Assembly: GCA_019307545.1 (NCBI GenBank)
Contig: JAFDJI010000060.1
Location: 1 to 11,395, forward strand
DNA: 11,395 nucleotides
From: Deltaproteobacteria bacterium
GTDB lineage: Bacteria; Myxococcota_A; UBA796; GCA-2862545
Direction: 5' to 3'
The position numbers and the translations under genes are program-made. This document shows, in pieces, positions 1 through 7,247 of the stretch (within the stretch, counting starts at the first letter, position 1; every line of letters begins with the position of its first letter). The notes beneath the pieces were generated by a model. It was given only the letters and a program-made list of their open reading frames with translations, made no database searches and had not been told where the DNA came from.

Positions 1-27
1 GTACCGCTGTCTCGTGATCGTACCCAT
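1..27 (-). CDS. Start of a leftward gene, cut by the window edge
   Basis: An ATG on the minus strand at 27-25 is preceded by an excellent ribosome binding site: positions 40-34 read GAGGAGG on the minus strand, six bases before the ATG. Only nine codons are inside the window (MGTITRQRY), so the product cannot be named. If real, this gene diverges from the OPT transporter and the 120 bases between them are a shared promoter region. A perfect TTGACA lies on the minus strand at 68-63, but no convincing -10 follows at the normal distance. A forward frame (2-151) is also open here and would end in an ATGA overlap with the OPT start, but its GC-rich third positions stop after about 19 codons. I therefore prefer the leftward gene. 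Confidence 0.4.
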
Positions 28-147
28 CGCTGACCTCCTCCCCGGCGAGGCCCGCGACGACGTGTCAACGGTTTCTGCCCGCTCCGGGGATGGTCATCGT
101 GTGACAACAGCAGTTAGTTTCACCATCTCACCAACCATCCGAGGACC

Positions 148-2124
148 ATGAGCAATCATTCCGAAGCCCCAAGCCCTCGAAAGCTCCCGCCCACCGCCTA
201 CGAGCTCCAGGAAGGCGAGACCTTCGTCCCCCTGACCTACGGGGAAACCCTCACGGAGTTCACCTGGAAGGCGGTCATCACCGGGATCATCCTGGGAATC
301 ATCTTCGGAGCCGCCAACACCTACCTGGGCCTCATGGCGGGCCTCACCATCAGCACCTCCATCCCGGTCGCGGTCCTCACGGTCGTCACCTTCCGGGTCT
401 TCACCGCTGTTGGGTTCCAGCACTCCATCCTCGAGTCCAACATTTCTCAGACGGTGGGTTCGGCCAGCTCCTCGGTGGCCTCGGGGGTCCTATTCACCAT
501 CCCGGCCCTTTTCATCTGGGGGATGAATCCGGCCTGGGGTCAGATCACCCTGCTGGCCATGGCCGGGGGGCTCATCGGCGTCCTCTTCATGATCCCCTTG
601 AGGCAATACCTCATCAAGAGGGAGCACGGGAACCTTCCCTACCCCGAAGGTATGGCCTGCGCCGAGGTTCTGGTGGCGGCAGAGGGTGGAGGGAAGCAGG
701 CACGTGGCGTGTTCTGGGGGATCGGCGCGGGCATGCTTTTCCAGCTCATCACCCAGGGACTCAAGTTCGTGAAGCCGGCCTGGGAGGTAGGGCTGCCCTT
801 CAAAGCCAGCCTCGCTGTCAAGGTCAACGCCCCCCTCCTTGGTGTGGGCTACATCCTCGGCATCCGCATCGCCACAGTCATGGTGGCCGGGGGAGCCCTC
901 TCATCCCTCATTGTCATTCCCCTCATCAACCTATGGGGACAAGGGTTGGCTGAGCCGGTTTTCCCTGAGACGGAAAAGCTCATCCGGGACATGTCTTCCG
1001 GGGAGATCTGGGACCGCTACATTCGCTACATCGGTGCCGGTGCGGTGGCAACAGCGGGGGTCATCACGCTCATTAAATCCATCCCCACCATGGTGGAGTC
1101 CTTCAAGCTGGGTTTGCGGCAGCTCACCCAACGAGTTGGGGCCGTCGTCGCGAAGGTGGAGCGTACTGATGACGACCTGAGCTTCCGAACGGTGGCGCTC
1201 TTGCTGGCTTTCGTTCTCCTGGCTCTGGCCGTGATCCCTGGGCTCCTGGGGTATCTGGATTCCTTCGTGGTCCGGGCCATCGCGGCTCTCTGCATCGGGA
1301 TCTTCGCCTTCTTCTTTGTGACCGTGAGCTCCCGGATCGTGGGCTTGGTGGGCGTGACCTCGAACCCGACTTCGGGGATGACCATCGCCACCCTCTTGGG
1401 GACCTCCCTGGTCTTCTACCTCATGGGGTGGACGGACATGATGGGAAAGGCCACGGCCCTCATGGTGGGAACGGCAGTGTGCATCGCCGCCTCCATCGCT
1501 GGTGATACATCTCAAGATCTAAAGACAGGCTTCATCCTGGGCGCCACCCCCTACAAACAACAGATCGGAGAGCTCGTCGGCGTCATCACCTCCGCCGGTT
1601 TCGTTTGCCTGGTCGTCATCATCTTGGACCAGGGGACACCCGGAGGTCTCGGGGGCGAGGAGCTCCCTGCACCTCAGGCCGTCTTGATGAAGCTGGTCAT
1701 CGACGGCGTCCTGGACCAAAGTCTCCCCTGGGCCCTCATCCTCATCGGTGTGGGCATCGCCGGGGTGGCTGCTCTCTTCAAGATCCCCACCTTGGCATTC
1801 GCCGTGGGCGTCTACCTCCCTCTTTCCACCATGGGGGCCGTGTTCTGCGGAGGGCTCCTCAGGTGGTACCTGGGGCGAAACCAAGACGAGGTAACCAAGG
1901 AGCGGCGGAGGGAGAAAGGAGTCCTCTTCGGATCAGGGTTGGTGGGCGGAGGTGGCCTTACCGGGGTGGTGTTGGCCGTCTGGGTGGTAGCCGGCCGACA
2001 GGGTGAGCCCATCGCCGGATTCGCACCAGATATTCCAGATTGGGCCTCCATGCTCTTGGCAGCGGTTACCATCGCCCTGATCCTGGGCATCATGGGGTAC
2101 TACGCAAAACAAAAGGACGCCTGA
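148..2124 (+). CDS. OPT-family oligopeptide transporter
   Basis: This is a complete 658-residue polytopic inner-membrane protein of the bacterial OPT (oligopeptide/YSL-like) family, whose members are thought to import small peptides or metal-chelate complexes in symport with protons. Family hallmarks seen in order: EFTWKAVITGIILG leading into the first helix, NTYLGLMAGLTIS (from about residue 57), ISQTVGSASSS (from 99), LPYPEGMACAEVL (from 163), GVTSNPTSGM, GDTSQDLKTG (452-461), and KIPTLAFAVGVYLP (from about 545). It has many hydrophobic segments and a short polar N-terminus without a signal peptide. The ATG has only GAGGA two bases upstream, a tight spacing, but no other start gives the expected N-terminus. 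The substrate cannot be read from sequence. GC content is lower (about 60-62% in two lines counted) than in genes beyond 2800. Confidence 0.93.
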   Translation: MSNHSEAPSPRKLPPTAYELQEGETFVPLTYGETLTEFTWKAVITGIILGIIFGAANTYLGLMAGLTISTSIPVAVLTVVTFRVFTAVGFQHSILESNISQTVGSASSSVASGVLFTIPALFIWGMNPAWGQITLLAMAGGLIGVLFMIPLRQYLIKREHGNLPYPEGMACAEVLVAAEGGGKQARGVFWGIGAGMLFQLITQGLKFVKPAWEVGLPFKASLAVKVNAPLLGVGYILGIRIATVMVAGGALSSLIVIPLINLWGQGLAEPVFPETEKLIRDMSSGEIWDRYIRYIGAGAVATAGVITLIKSIPTMVESFKLGLRQLTQRVGAVVAKVERTDDDLSFRTVALLLAFVLLALAVIPGLLGYLDSFVVRAIAALCIGIFAFFFVTVSSRIVGLVGVTSNPTSGMTIATLLGTSLVFYLMGWTDMMGKATALMVGTAVCIAASIAGDTSQDLKTGFILGATPYKQQIGELVGVITSAGFVCLVVIILDQGTPGGLGGEELPAPQAVLMKLVIDGVLDQSLPWALILIGVGIAGVAALFKIPTLAFAVGVYLPLSTMGAVFCGGLLRWYLGRNQDEVTKERRREKGVLFGSGLVGGGGLTGVVLAVWVVAGRQGEPIAGFAPDIPDWASMLLAAVTIALILGIMGYYAKQKDA

Positions 2125-2132
2125 TCCCAGGC
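2104..2132 (-). terminator. Possible rho-independent terminator of the leftward small gene
   Basis: Read on the minus strand, a GCCTG / CAGGC stem (2132-2128 with 2123-2119, loop of four) follows directly after the stop of the leftward gene. A T-rich run, GTCCTTTTGTTTTGC (2118-2104), comes next. The stem is only five base pairs, so this is tentative. The hairpin overlaps the stop codon of the OPT gene and the U-tract lies inside its last codons, so the two convergent genes are packed without spare sequence. It gives weak independent support for the leftward gene being real. Confidence 0.4.
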
Positions 2133-2133
2133 T

Positions 2134-2379
2134 TCATCGCAGCCAAACCACCGTCCATGACGCGTCGGCATTTTGCAGAGAACTACCGCGCGTCAGGACC
2201 AGCGTGCAGTCGTTGTCCGTCAACTCGGTCGTGAACCAGGCGATGCTGAACGTGTAGCCGGTCCCGTCACGGTCAAAGGAGAGGCGTTGGTCCGAGATCA
2301 TGCGACCACGGATGCCAAAGTGCGCGAAGATGTGGCCGAGGTTGGCAGGATCGCTGGTCCCGTGGGAGAAAAACATCAT
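2134..2379 (-). CDS. Small hypothetical protein, possibly a 5'-truncated gene
   Basis: I do not recognise this product. The frame is supported by composition: between about 2160 and 2400 the minus-strand third positions are mostly G or C (about 75-90% in the lines I counted), while the opposite frame has AT-rich third positions. The translation has a balanced, globular-looking make-up (for example GTSDPANLGHIFAHFGIRG and YTFSIAWFTTEL) and ends in WTVVWLR. There is no signal peptide or membrane helix. The start is uncertain: I chose the paired ATG at 2379/2376, giving 81 residues, but neither has a ribosome binding site. The frame stays open to an ATG at 2553 (139 residues), which would overlap the DUF6968-like gene on the other strand. 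It may be a 3' fragment whose 5' end was lost. Confidence 0.5.
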   Translation of the reverse strand: MMFFSHGTSDPANLGHIFAHFGIRGRMISDQRLSFDRDGTGYTFSIAWFTTELTDNDCTLVLTRGSSLQNADASWTVVWLR

Positions 2380-2400
2380 AGAGTTGCGCCGTGCCACCGG

Positions 2401-2754
2401 TTGCGGGAGATCCACCTCGACCGAAAGAGCGCCGTCGACGAGATCTACCACGTCGCTCTGCACCGTCGCGCCGGTATCGGCTGCCCCGTGGAGGTCATCG
2501 GTCTGGACGATGAACCCGTGCGAAAGGTCGTGTACGGAGTCGATTCGATGCAAGCCATCTTGCTCGCTACCCAGTTCATTCGGACAGTGCTGCAGCAGTC
2601 AGAGGTTCGGTGTCGATGGCTGGGCGGTCAAGCACTCGGCTTCCCGAAGTACCTCCCCGAGGGCTGGGGCGGCGCAGTGGATGCTGAACTTGAAAAGGCA
2701 GTGGACGCGAAACTCGCAGAGCTGCTTCAACTGCACGGCCCGCCCAAAACATAG
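2401..2754 (+). CDS. DUF6968-like small protein
   Basis: This 117-residue protein resembles the DUF6968 family as I remember it: a short strand-rich N-terminus, then CPVEVIGLDDEPVRKVVYGV, the DSMQAILLATQFIRTVL helix, then CRWLGGQALGFP. The function of the family is unknown to me. Third positions are strongly GC from 2401 onward (18 of 20 in the first line) but not before, which places the real start near here. TTG at 2401 is the best candidate (MREIHLDRKSAVDEI...); GTG at 2362 is in frame but lies in sequence that looks coding on the other strand. No convincing ribosome binding site precedes either, so translation or gene integrity is in doubt. A Lys/Glu/Leu-rich helical tail (DAELEKAVDAKLAELLQL) follows the domain. 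It lies head-to-head with the leftward small gene. Confidence 0.6.
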   Translation: MREIHLDRKSAVDEIYHVALHRRAGIGCPVEVIGLDDEPVRKVVYGVDSMQAILLATQFIRTVLQQSEVRCRWLGGQALGFPKYLPEGWGGAVDAELEKAVDAKLAELLQLHGPPKT

Positions 2755-2810
2755 ATCGCTTGCGCGGCTCAGAACGGGGAGTCCGCCGCCTGCGCTCCGC
2801 TCGCAATCCC

Positions 2811-4046
2811 TCAGGGCTTTGTGGAGAACACCCCGAGCATGCGCTCGTAGACGTCGGGGTGGTTCTGGATCTCGTGGTGGAGCATGCCGCTGACCCGGTC
2901 CGTGTGCACGTCGAAGGACTCCTCCACGGTCGTCGGTCCGCTCGCGCTCTTCGTCCGCACGATGAGGTCGCCGAGCAGCTGGCCAACGGGGTGATCGGGG
3001 TTTTCGGTCAGGGTCGCGGCGATGAACGCGTAGGTCACGCCGTCGAGCAGGGGCAGATCCTGGCGGTTGTTCTCGAGCAGGGCGTCGGCAGCGCGCCCCT
3101 CCCAGTCCTCGTCGATGAGGTAGCCGAAGCGCAGGTCCTTGATCCCGGCGCTGCGGGCGTTGATGATGCGGGCGGGGATCTGGGTCCCGGGCACGTCGAC
3201 GAGTCCGAGCACCGAGGTGATGACGTTGCCCGCCTTCTCCAGCGGTGCGCCGAGGTGGGGGGAGCCGAGACAGAACACGTGGGTGAGCACGCCCGGCCAG
3301 CGCCGGTGCTCCTTCTCCCCGTAGTAGCAGGCGCTCCGGGCGACGAGCCCCCCCATGCTGTGCCCGATGAGCACGAGCTCCTCGCAGGGCAGCGCGTCCA
3401 GGAGATCGGCCAGTTGCCGACCGTTGTGGGAGATGTGGCGGCCAGAGTTGTAGCGGAGGAACACGGGCGTGTAGCCGCGGTCACGCTCGAGCAGGGTGCC
3501 GAAGTTCACCGCGGCGTCCCCGTGGTAGGCCTCGGCGTTCATGCACCAACCCCACTCGGTGGTGCTCACGCCGTGGACGAACAGCGCGATCCGTGGCGCC
3601 TCGATGTCCTGGGGCGCCACGTACCGATCGCCGAGGCGGAAGTGCATGCCCAGGTCGAGCGCATTGCCCTTTTCGTGCAGGTAGTCGCCGACCACCCCGT
3701 TCAGCGCGCCGATCGCCGCGTCCTCGAGCCACGGCGGCTGGTTGGTGCAGTCCGACCGCATGGGCACGATCGTGGGGATCGAGGCCGGATCGGTCGGAAT
3801 CGCATCCAGCCCCAGATCGCCGAGCCCCGAGACGATGTCGTTCACCCCGTGGATGCTCTCGTAGACCACCCGCGCCGAGAACCTCCGGACCTCGTTCACC
3901 ACCCGCGCCGGCTCGGCGATGGGCTCGATCTTCTCGAGCACCGCCATCACCTTCGCCGCCACCGACTCGTTGGCGTCCTCCACCATGTCCGTGGTGATGT
4001 CCACCGCGTCGTGGACAAGCTGCTTGAGGCCCCTGAAGCGTCGCAT
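2811..4046 (-). CDS. Lipase-like alpha/beta-hydrolase
   Basis: This 411-residue serine hydrolase probably cleaves an ester, such as that of a lipid. An N-terminal helical region (about 1-75) precedes the alpha/beta core. Visible core elements are ALFVHGVSTTEWGW (154-167; strand and oxyanion-hole HG), the nucleophile elbow GHSMGG with Ser230, and CLGSPHLGAPLEKAGN (259-274), typical of PGAP1-like and triacylglycerol lipases. Asp360 in VGQLLGDLIV and His390 or His391 in GMLHHEIQNHPDVY would complete the triad. No signal peptide or membrane helix is evident, so a cytoplasmic location is likely. The ATG at 4046 was chosen over upstream in-frame starts because GGGAGG lies four bases before it and the upstream extension is Arg/Pro/Ser-rich shadow sequence. 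It diverges from the phosphoesterase lipoprotein across 67 bases, so the promoters may be shared. The natural substrate is unknown. Confidence 0.88.
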   Translation of the reverse strand: MRRFRGLKQLVHDAVDITTDMVEDANESVAAKVMAVLEKIEPIAEPARVVNEVRRFSARVVYESIHGVNDIVSGLGDLGLDAIPTDPASIPTIVPMRSDCTNQPPWLEDAAIGALNGVVGDYLHEKGNALDLGMHFRLGDRYVAPQDIEAPRIALFVHGVSTTEWGWCMNAEAYHGDAAVNFGTLLERDRGYTPVFLRYNSGRHISHNGRQLADLLDALPCEELVLIGHSMGGLVARSACYYGEKEHRRWPGVLTHVFCLGSPHLGAPLEKAGNVITSVLGLVDVPGTQIPARIINARSAGIKDLRFGYLIDEDWEGRAADALLENNRQDLPLLDGVTYAFIAATLTENPDHPVGQLLGDLIVRTKSASGPTTVEESFDVHTDRVSGMLHHEIQNHPDVYERMLGVFSTKP

Positions 4047-4054
4047 CGCGCCTC

Positions 4055-4073
4055 CCGGGTGGAAGATACCCGG
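4055..4073. promoter_or_regulatory. Inverted repeat in the divergent lipase/phosphoesterase promoter gap
   Basis: CCGGGT (4055-4060) and ACCCGG (4068-4073) form a perfect 6-base inverted repeat with a 7-base spacer, between the two divergent starts at 4046 and 4114. It overlaps the lipase ribosome binding site (4051-4056 on the minus strand). It could therefore be an operator or an mRNA hairpin that limits lipase translation. Short GC palindromes are common in such DNA, so chance is possible. I could not identify clear -35/-10 pairs for either gene. Confidence 0.25.
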
Positions 4074-4113
4074 TTGGACCGGTGGAGCCGGTACACTTCT
4101 CCTGGAGGCACCC

Positions 4114-6564
4114 ATGCCGAGGAACGCCCTCCTTCTCCTCCTCGCCGTCGCGGCCGTCTCCTGCAAGAAGGACCAGGACACCACCGAGCCCTGCGACATC
4201 GACGAGCCTTCGTCGGACGCCACACTCCCGGTGGGCGAGGCGGGCCCGGGCCGGTGGATCCTCACCGACGGACGCGCCCTGGTCCCGGCCGGGGAGTGGC
4301 TGGACCTCGAGGGATGGGGCATCGACGTGGCGGTACACCCCACCGGCTCCTGGGCGGTTGCTTCCACCGCGGGGTACGGACGCAGGGTCCTGCAGCTGGT
4401 GGACCTCCAGGCGTGGGCCGTCGTCCAGGAGATCCTCGTCCCGGGCGCGTTCATGGGCCTGGCATGGGACGGCGACGGGTCCCGGCTCTACGCCTCGGGC
4501 TCGTCCGAGGACCTCGTGTACGCCTTCGACTTCACTGGCGACACGCTCTCCCTGGCCGCCTCCGGCGACGTACCCGGCTGGCCCCTGGCCGTGGCCTGGG
4601 ACCCGGACCTCGACCTCGTCCTGGCAGCGTCAGCCGTGGACAGGGACCTCTCCCTCCTGGACCCGGAGACCCTGGAGCGCACCGACGTGGTCAGCCTCTG
4701 GTCCACCCCCTACGAGATGGTGGTCCTCCCGGACCGCGACGAGGTGCTGGTCTCCGCGTGGGACTCCGCCGAAGTGCTGGTCGTGGACCTGGTGTCCCGG
4801 ATCGTGGTGGACCACATCGAGGTGGGGAAGAACCCGCAGGGCATGGCCCTGGACCCCGCGACCGGCCAGGTGCTGGTGCTGAACACCGACCACGACTCCC
4901 TGTCGGTGCTCGACCCGGAGACCGGCGTGGTACTCGAGACCGTGCCCACCAACCCCGACAGCCCGGACCTGTTCGGGAGCCAGCCCGTGGAGATCGCCCT
5001 GGATGCCGGCGACCGCCGCTTGTACGTGCCCCACGCCAAGGAGAACCGGGTCGCGGTGTACAGCGCCGACACCTTCGAGCTGCTCGGCTCCATCCCTACC
5101 GAGTGGTACCCCACCGCGGTGGCCCTGTGCCCGAACTGCCCGGGAGGGCCGCACCTCCTGGTGACCACGGCCAAGGGCACCGGCACCGGACCGCGCATGT
5201 CGGGGCAGTCGCTCCGCCGCATGCTCCGAGGCTCCATCGGGCGGATCCCGGTCCCGGACGACGTCGAACTGGCCGCCGTGACCGAGGAGGCGGCCGACGC
5301 GAACGCCCGGCCGGACACCCTGCACCCGGCCTCCTGTCCGGACGACTCCTTCTTCCCCGTGCCCACCGGTCCCGGGGTGTCCACCCCGATCGAGCACGTG
5401 ATCCTGCTGGTCCGCGAAAACAAGACCTACGACTCGGAATTGGGCGACCTGGGGGTCGGTAACGGCGACCCCGACCTCGTGCTCTTCGACGAGACCATGA
5501 CCCCCAACCTCCGGGCGTTGGCCAGGCGCTTCACCCTGCTGGACAACTACTACCAGCTCGGCGAGGACTCGATGCAGGGCCACAACTGGACCGTGTACGG
5601 GATGACCAACGACTACCTGGAGCGGCTCAACCCGTTCTCCGACGCCTTCTTCTTCCAGTTCACCGTCGAGGATGTGGGCGGCGTGGCCAATCCCCCGATC
5701 TACAAGCACCTGCACGACCACGGCATCGAGGTCACCAACATGGGCGAGGCGCTCGGCATGTTCGACATGGAGGGCGTCCTCGACCTCGACTTTCCGGGCA
5801 TCGTCTACAACCCCAGCGTCAAGGACGAGGAGAAGGCGCGCTACGTCGCCAGCGTCATCGAGAGAGGAAGGCTACCCGCGTTCACCTACCTCCTCCTGCC
5901 CAACAACCACACCGTGGGCACCACCCCCGGATCCCCCACCCCGCAGTCGATGATCTCGGACAACGACTACGCGACCGGCTTGGTGGTCGAGGCACTCTCA
6001 CGCTCGGAGTACTGGGACAATTCCGTGATCTTCCTCATCGAGGACGACGCGCTCCAGGGCGGTGACCACGTGGCCGGCCACCGCAGCCCTTGCCTGGTGA
6101 TCTCGCCGTGGGCCAAGCGCGGGCACGTCTCCTCGGTCCAGGCGAGCACACCGTCGCTGCACCGCACCATCGAGCTGATCTTCGACGTGCCGCCGATGAA
6201 CCGCTTCGACGCGGGCGCGACCCCCCTGTACGACGCGTTCACCACCGAACCCGACGTCGAGCCCTACGTGGCGCTGCCGCGGCAGATCCCGGACGAGGTC
6301 AACCCGAGCAATGCTCGCTATGCCCGGGAGAGCGCACAGATGGAGTGGCGCATCCCCGACCAGGCCCGCGGACTGGACCGGATCCTCTGGGCCCACTTCA
6401 AGGGGGAGGATCCACCCTGGGCCCTGGACGAGGACGGGAACCCACTGCCCATCCTCTTCGACGACGACGAGGCCGCGGAAGAGCGGGAGGCCTACGAGGC
6501 GGTGTTGCGGTACCTCGAGGAGCGGGGAGTGGAGATCTCCGCGGGAACTCCAGGAACTCCCTGA
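4114..6564 (+). CDS. YncE-like beta-propeller / phosphoesterase fusion lipoprotein
   Basis: This 816-residue envelope protein starts with a lipoprotein signal (MPRNALLLLLAVAAVSC, lipid-modified Cys17) and an acidic linker. Residues about 45-345 are a YncE/YVTN-type beta-propeller with repeated units such as VLVVDLVSRIVVDHIEVGKNPQGMAL read as LxVxDxxTxxVxxxIxxGxxPxG. Residues about 426-720 are an alkaline-phosphatase-superfamily phosphoesterase: IEHVILLVRENKTYD (Glu435, Asn436), a possible nucleophile Ser486 in GEDSMQGHNW, and EDDALQGGDHVAGHRSP (Asp644, Asp645, His652, His656), likely metal ligands by family analogy. A CPNC pair (339-342) sits at the propeller end. The arrangement matches 'bifunctional YncE/alkaline phosphatase' proteins; the substrate is unknown. 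The start at 4114 has GGAGG five bases upstream. The acidic C-terminal tail (FDDDEAAEEREAYEAVLRYL) is helical. A small membrane protein follows after 26 bases. Confidence 0.9.
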   Translation: MPRNALLLLLAVAAVSCKKDQDTTEPCDIDEPSSDATLPVGEAGPGRWILTDGRALVPAGEWLDLEGWGIDVAVHPTGSWAVASTAGYGRRVLQLVDLQAWAVVQEILVPGAFMGLAWDGDGSRLYASGSSEDLVYAFDFTGDTLSLAASGDVPGWPLAVAWDPDLDLVLAASAVDRDLSLLDPETLERTDVVSLWSTPYEMVVLPDRDEVLVSAWDSAEVLVVDLVSRIVVDHIEVGKNPQGMALDPATGQVLVLNTDHDSLSVLDPETGVVLETVPTNPDSPDLFGSQPVEIALDAGDRRLYVPHAKENRVAVYSADTFELLGSIPTEWYPTAVALCPNCPGGPHLLVTTAKGTGTGPRMSGQSLRRMLRGSIGRIPVPDDVELAAVTEEAADANARPDTLHPASCPDDSFFPVPTGPGVSTPIEHVILLVRENKTYDSELGDLGVGNGDPDLVLFDETMTPNLRALARRFTLLDNYYQLGEDSMQGHNWTVYGMTNDYLERLNPFSDAFFFQFTVEDVGGVANPPIYKHLHDHGIEVTNMGEALGMFDMEGVLDLDFPGIVYNPSVKDEEKARYVASVIERGRLPAFTYLLLPNNHTVGTTPGSPTPQSMISDNDYATGLVVEALSRSEYWDNSVIFLIEDDALQGGDHVAGHRSPCLVISPWAKRGHVSSVQASTPSLHRTIELIFDVPPMNRFDAGATPLYDAFTTEPDVEPYVALPRQIPDEVNPSNARYARESAQMEWRIPDQARGLDRILWAHFKGEDPPWALDEDGNPLPILFDDDEAAEEREAYEAVLRYLEERGVEISAGTPGTP

Positions 6565-6590
6565 CGAGGTCGTCGGGTAGACTCGCCGCC

Positions 6591-6992
6591 ATGACCACGC
6601 CGCATCCTCCAGAACCGATGGTCGTGGGACTGGGGCGAAAGGCCTGGGTGCAGATCGGGCTATCCGTCACCAGCACCGCGATGTGGCCGCTCGCCATCGC
6701 AATCTACGCCATCCCATACCAGTTCAATCCGCACTCCTCTGCCTATGGAGGAACGGCGCTGGGGTGGCTCCTCGCCCTGACCCTTCTGGTGACGTTCTCC
6801 TTCGGTGTGATTCTCCCGTTCGTGTGCTTCCCCAGGGCCTTCCACATGTTCTCGCTCTACCGGCACATGCCCGTGGAGCAACGCGACACCGCTCGGCTGT
6901 TGCTGCCCATCGCGGGGATCGTAGGTCTCCTCACCCCGGTCCTCCCGATCGTGATGGTGCTGGGGTTCATGCCCTTTTGCCTGATCGGCTAG
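6591..6992 (+). CDS. Small three-helix membrane protein, function unknown
   Basis: This 133-residue protein has three strongly hydrophobic stretches: about 20-42 (IGLSVTSTAMWPLAIAIYAI), about 53-80 (TALGWLLALTLLVTFSFGVI and on), and about 102-130 (RLLLPIAGIVGLLTPVLPIV and on). A loop with the basic motif PRAFHMFSLYRHMPVEQRDT separates the last two. There is no signal peptide and I recognise no family. The ATG at 6591 gives a natural polar N-terminus (MTTPHPPEPMVVGLG), but no good ribosome binding site is visible, so the start could be the Met at residue 10. It follows the phosphoesterase lipoprotein by 26 bases on the same strand and is probably co-transcribed with it. A strong hairpin begins on its stop codon, suggesting that the unit ends here. 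Confidence 0.72.
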   Translation: MTTPHPPEPMVVGLGRKAWVQIGLSVTSTAMWPLAIAIYAIPYQFNPHSSAYGGTALGWLLALTLLVTFSFGVILPFVCFPRAFHMFSLYRHMPVEQRDTARLLLPIAGIVGLLTPVLPIVMVLGFMPFCLIG

Positions 6993-7029
6993 CCCGGGGA
7001 CGTCGACTGGTGGTCGCGTCCCGCGGGCT
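6991..7029 (+). terminator. Strong GC hairpin on the stop codon of the membrane protein
   Basis: AGCCCGGGGACG (6991-7002) pairs with CGTCCCGCGGGCT (7017-7029), with one bulged C. The stem then continues past a bulged T as CGAC (7004-7007) with GTCG (7013-7016), leaving a five-base loop, TGGTG. That makes about 16 base pairs, nearly all G-C. It starts inside the TAG stop (6990-6992). No T-run follows (next bases CGACAATG), so it is not a classical intrinsic terminator. It could still terminate in a GC-rich host or protect the 3' end of the transcript. Confidence 0.5.
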
Positions 7030-7217
7030 CGACAATGTTCTCGATGGTCACCAGGCACGCATCGTCGGCCTCCTTGCCCCGGTTGGTCTCTGACGGTGCA
7101 GGGGGCATGCCAGGAGTGCGCTCGGCGTTGCTCGGGGTGTCTTGCGCACCACTGGGGCGACGCGTGTGTCGGATCGGCGACAGGGTGTCCACGGGAGGTT
7201 CCGATGCGAACCCCGTG

Positions 7218-7223
7218 TACAAT
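7218..7223 (+). promoter_or_regulatory. Possible -10 box before the repeat lipoprotein
   Basis: TACAAT at 7218-7223 is one base from the consensus TATAAT and stands out in GC-rich DNA. Transcription would start about 7230, just before the AAGGAGG ribosome binding site. No good -35 hexamer is found 16-18 bases upstream, so the support is weak. The rest of the 255-base gap (6993-7247) shows no coding sequence that I trust. Confidence 0.3.
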
Positions 7224-7247
7224 CGGCCACGGCAAGGAGGAGACGCC

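Noticed and set aside
2..151. A forward frame ending in an ATGA overlap with the OPT start
   Set aside because: Only about the first 19 codons have coding-like third positions; the rest looks non-coding. The leftward start with a strong ribosome binding site is a better explanation.
931..1515. A 194-codon minus-strand frame inside the OPT gene
   Set aside because: His/Asp/Gly-rich shadow of a membrane protein gene; no ribosome binding site or recognisable motif.
2173..2400. Extending the DUF6968-like gene upstream to the ATG at 2173
   Set aside because: Plus-strand third positions are AT-rich here (7 of 20 G/C in one line) while the opposite frame looks coding. The family-like part begins only near 2401.
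4047..4454. Extending the lipase upstream by 136 codons to 4454
   Set aside because: The extra segment is Ser/Arg/Pro-rich and antisense to the phosphoesterase lipoprotein. A strong ribosome binding site marks the ATG at 4046.
2760..5462. A 900-codon open frame on the plus strand
   Set aside because: It spans the antisense of the lipase and then a wrong frame of the phosphoesterase. Its translation is Arg/Pro/Gly/His-rich without family motifs, whereas both real genes have clear motifs, signals and ribosome binding sites.
6993..7247. Coding sequence in the gap before the repeat lipoprotein
   Set aside because: Frames here on both strands give irregular, low-quality translations with no motif. 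Only the hairpin and a possible -10 box are supported.
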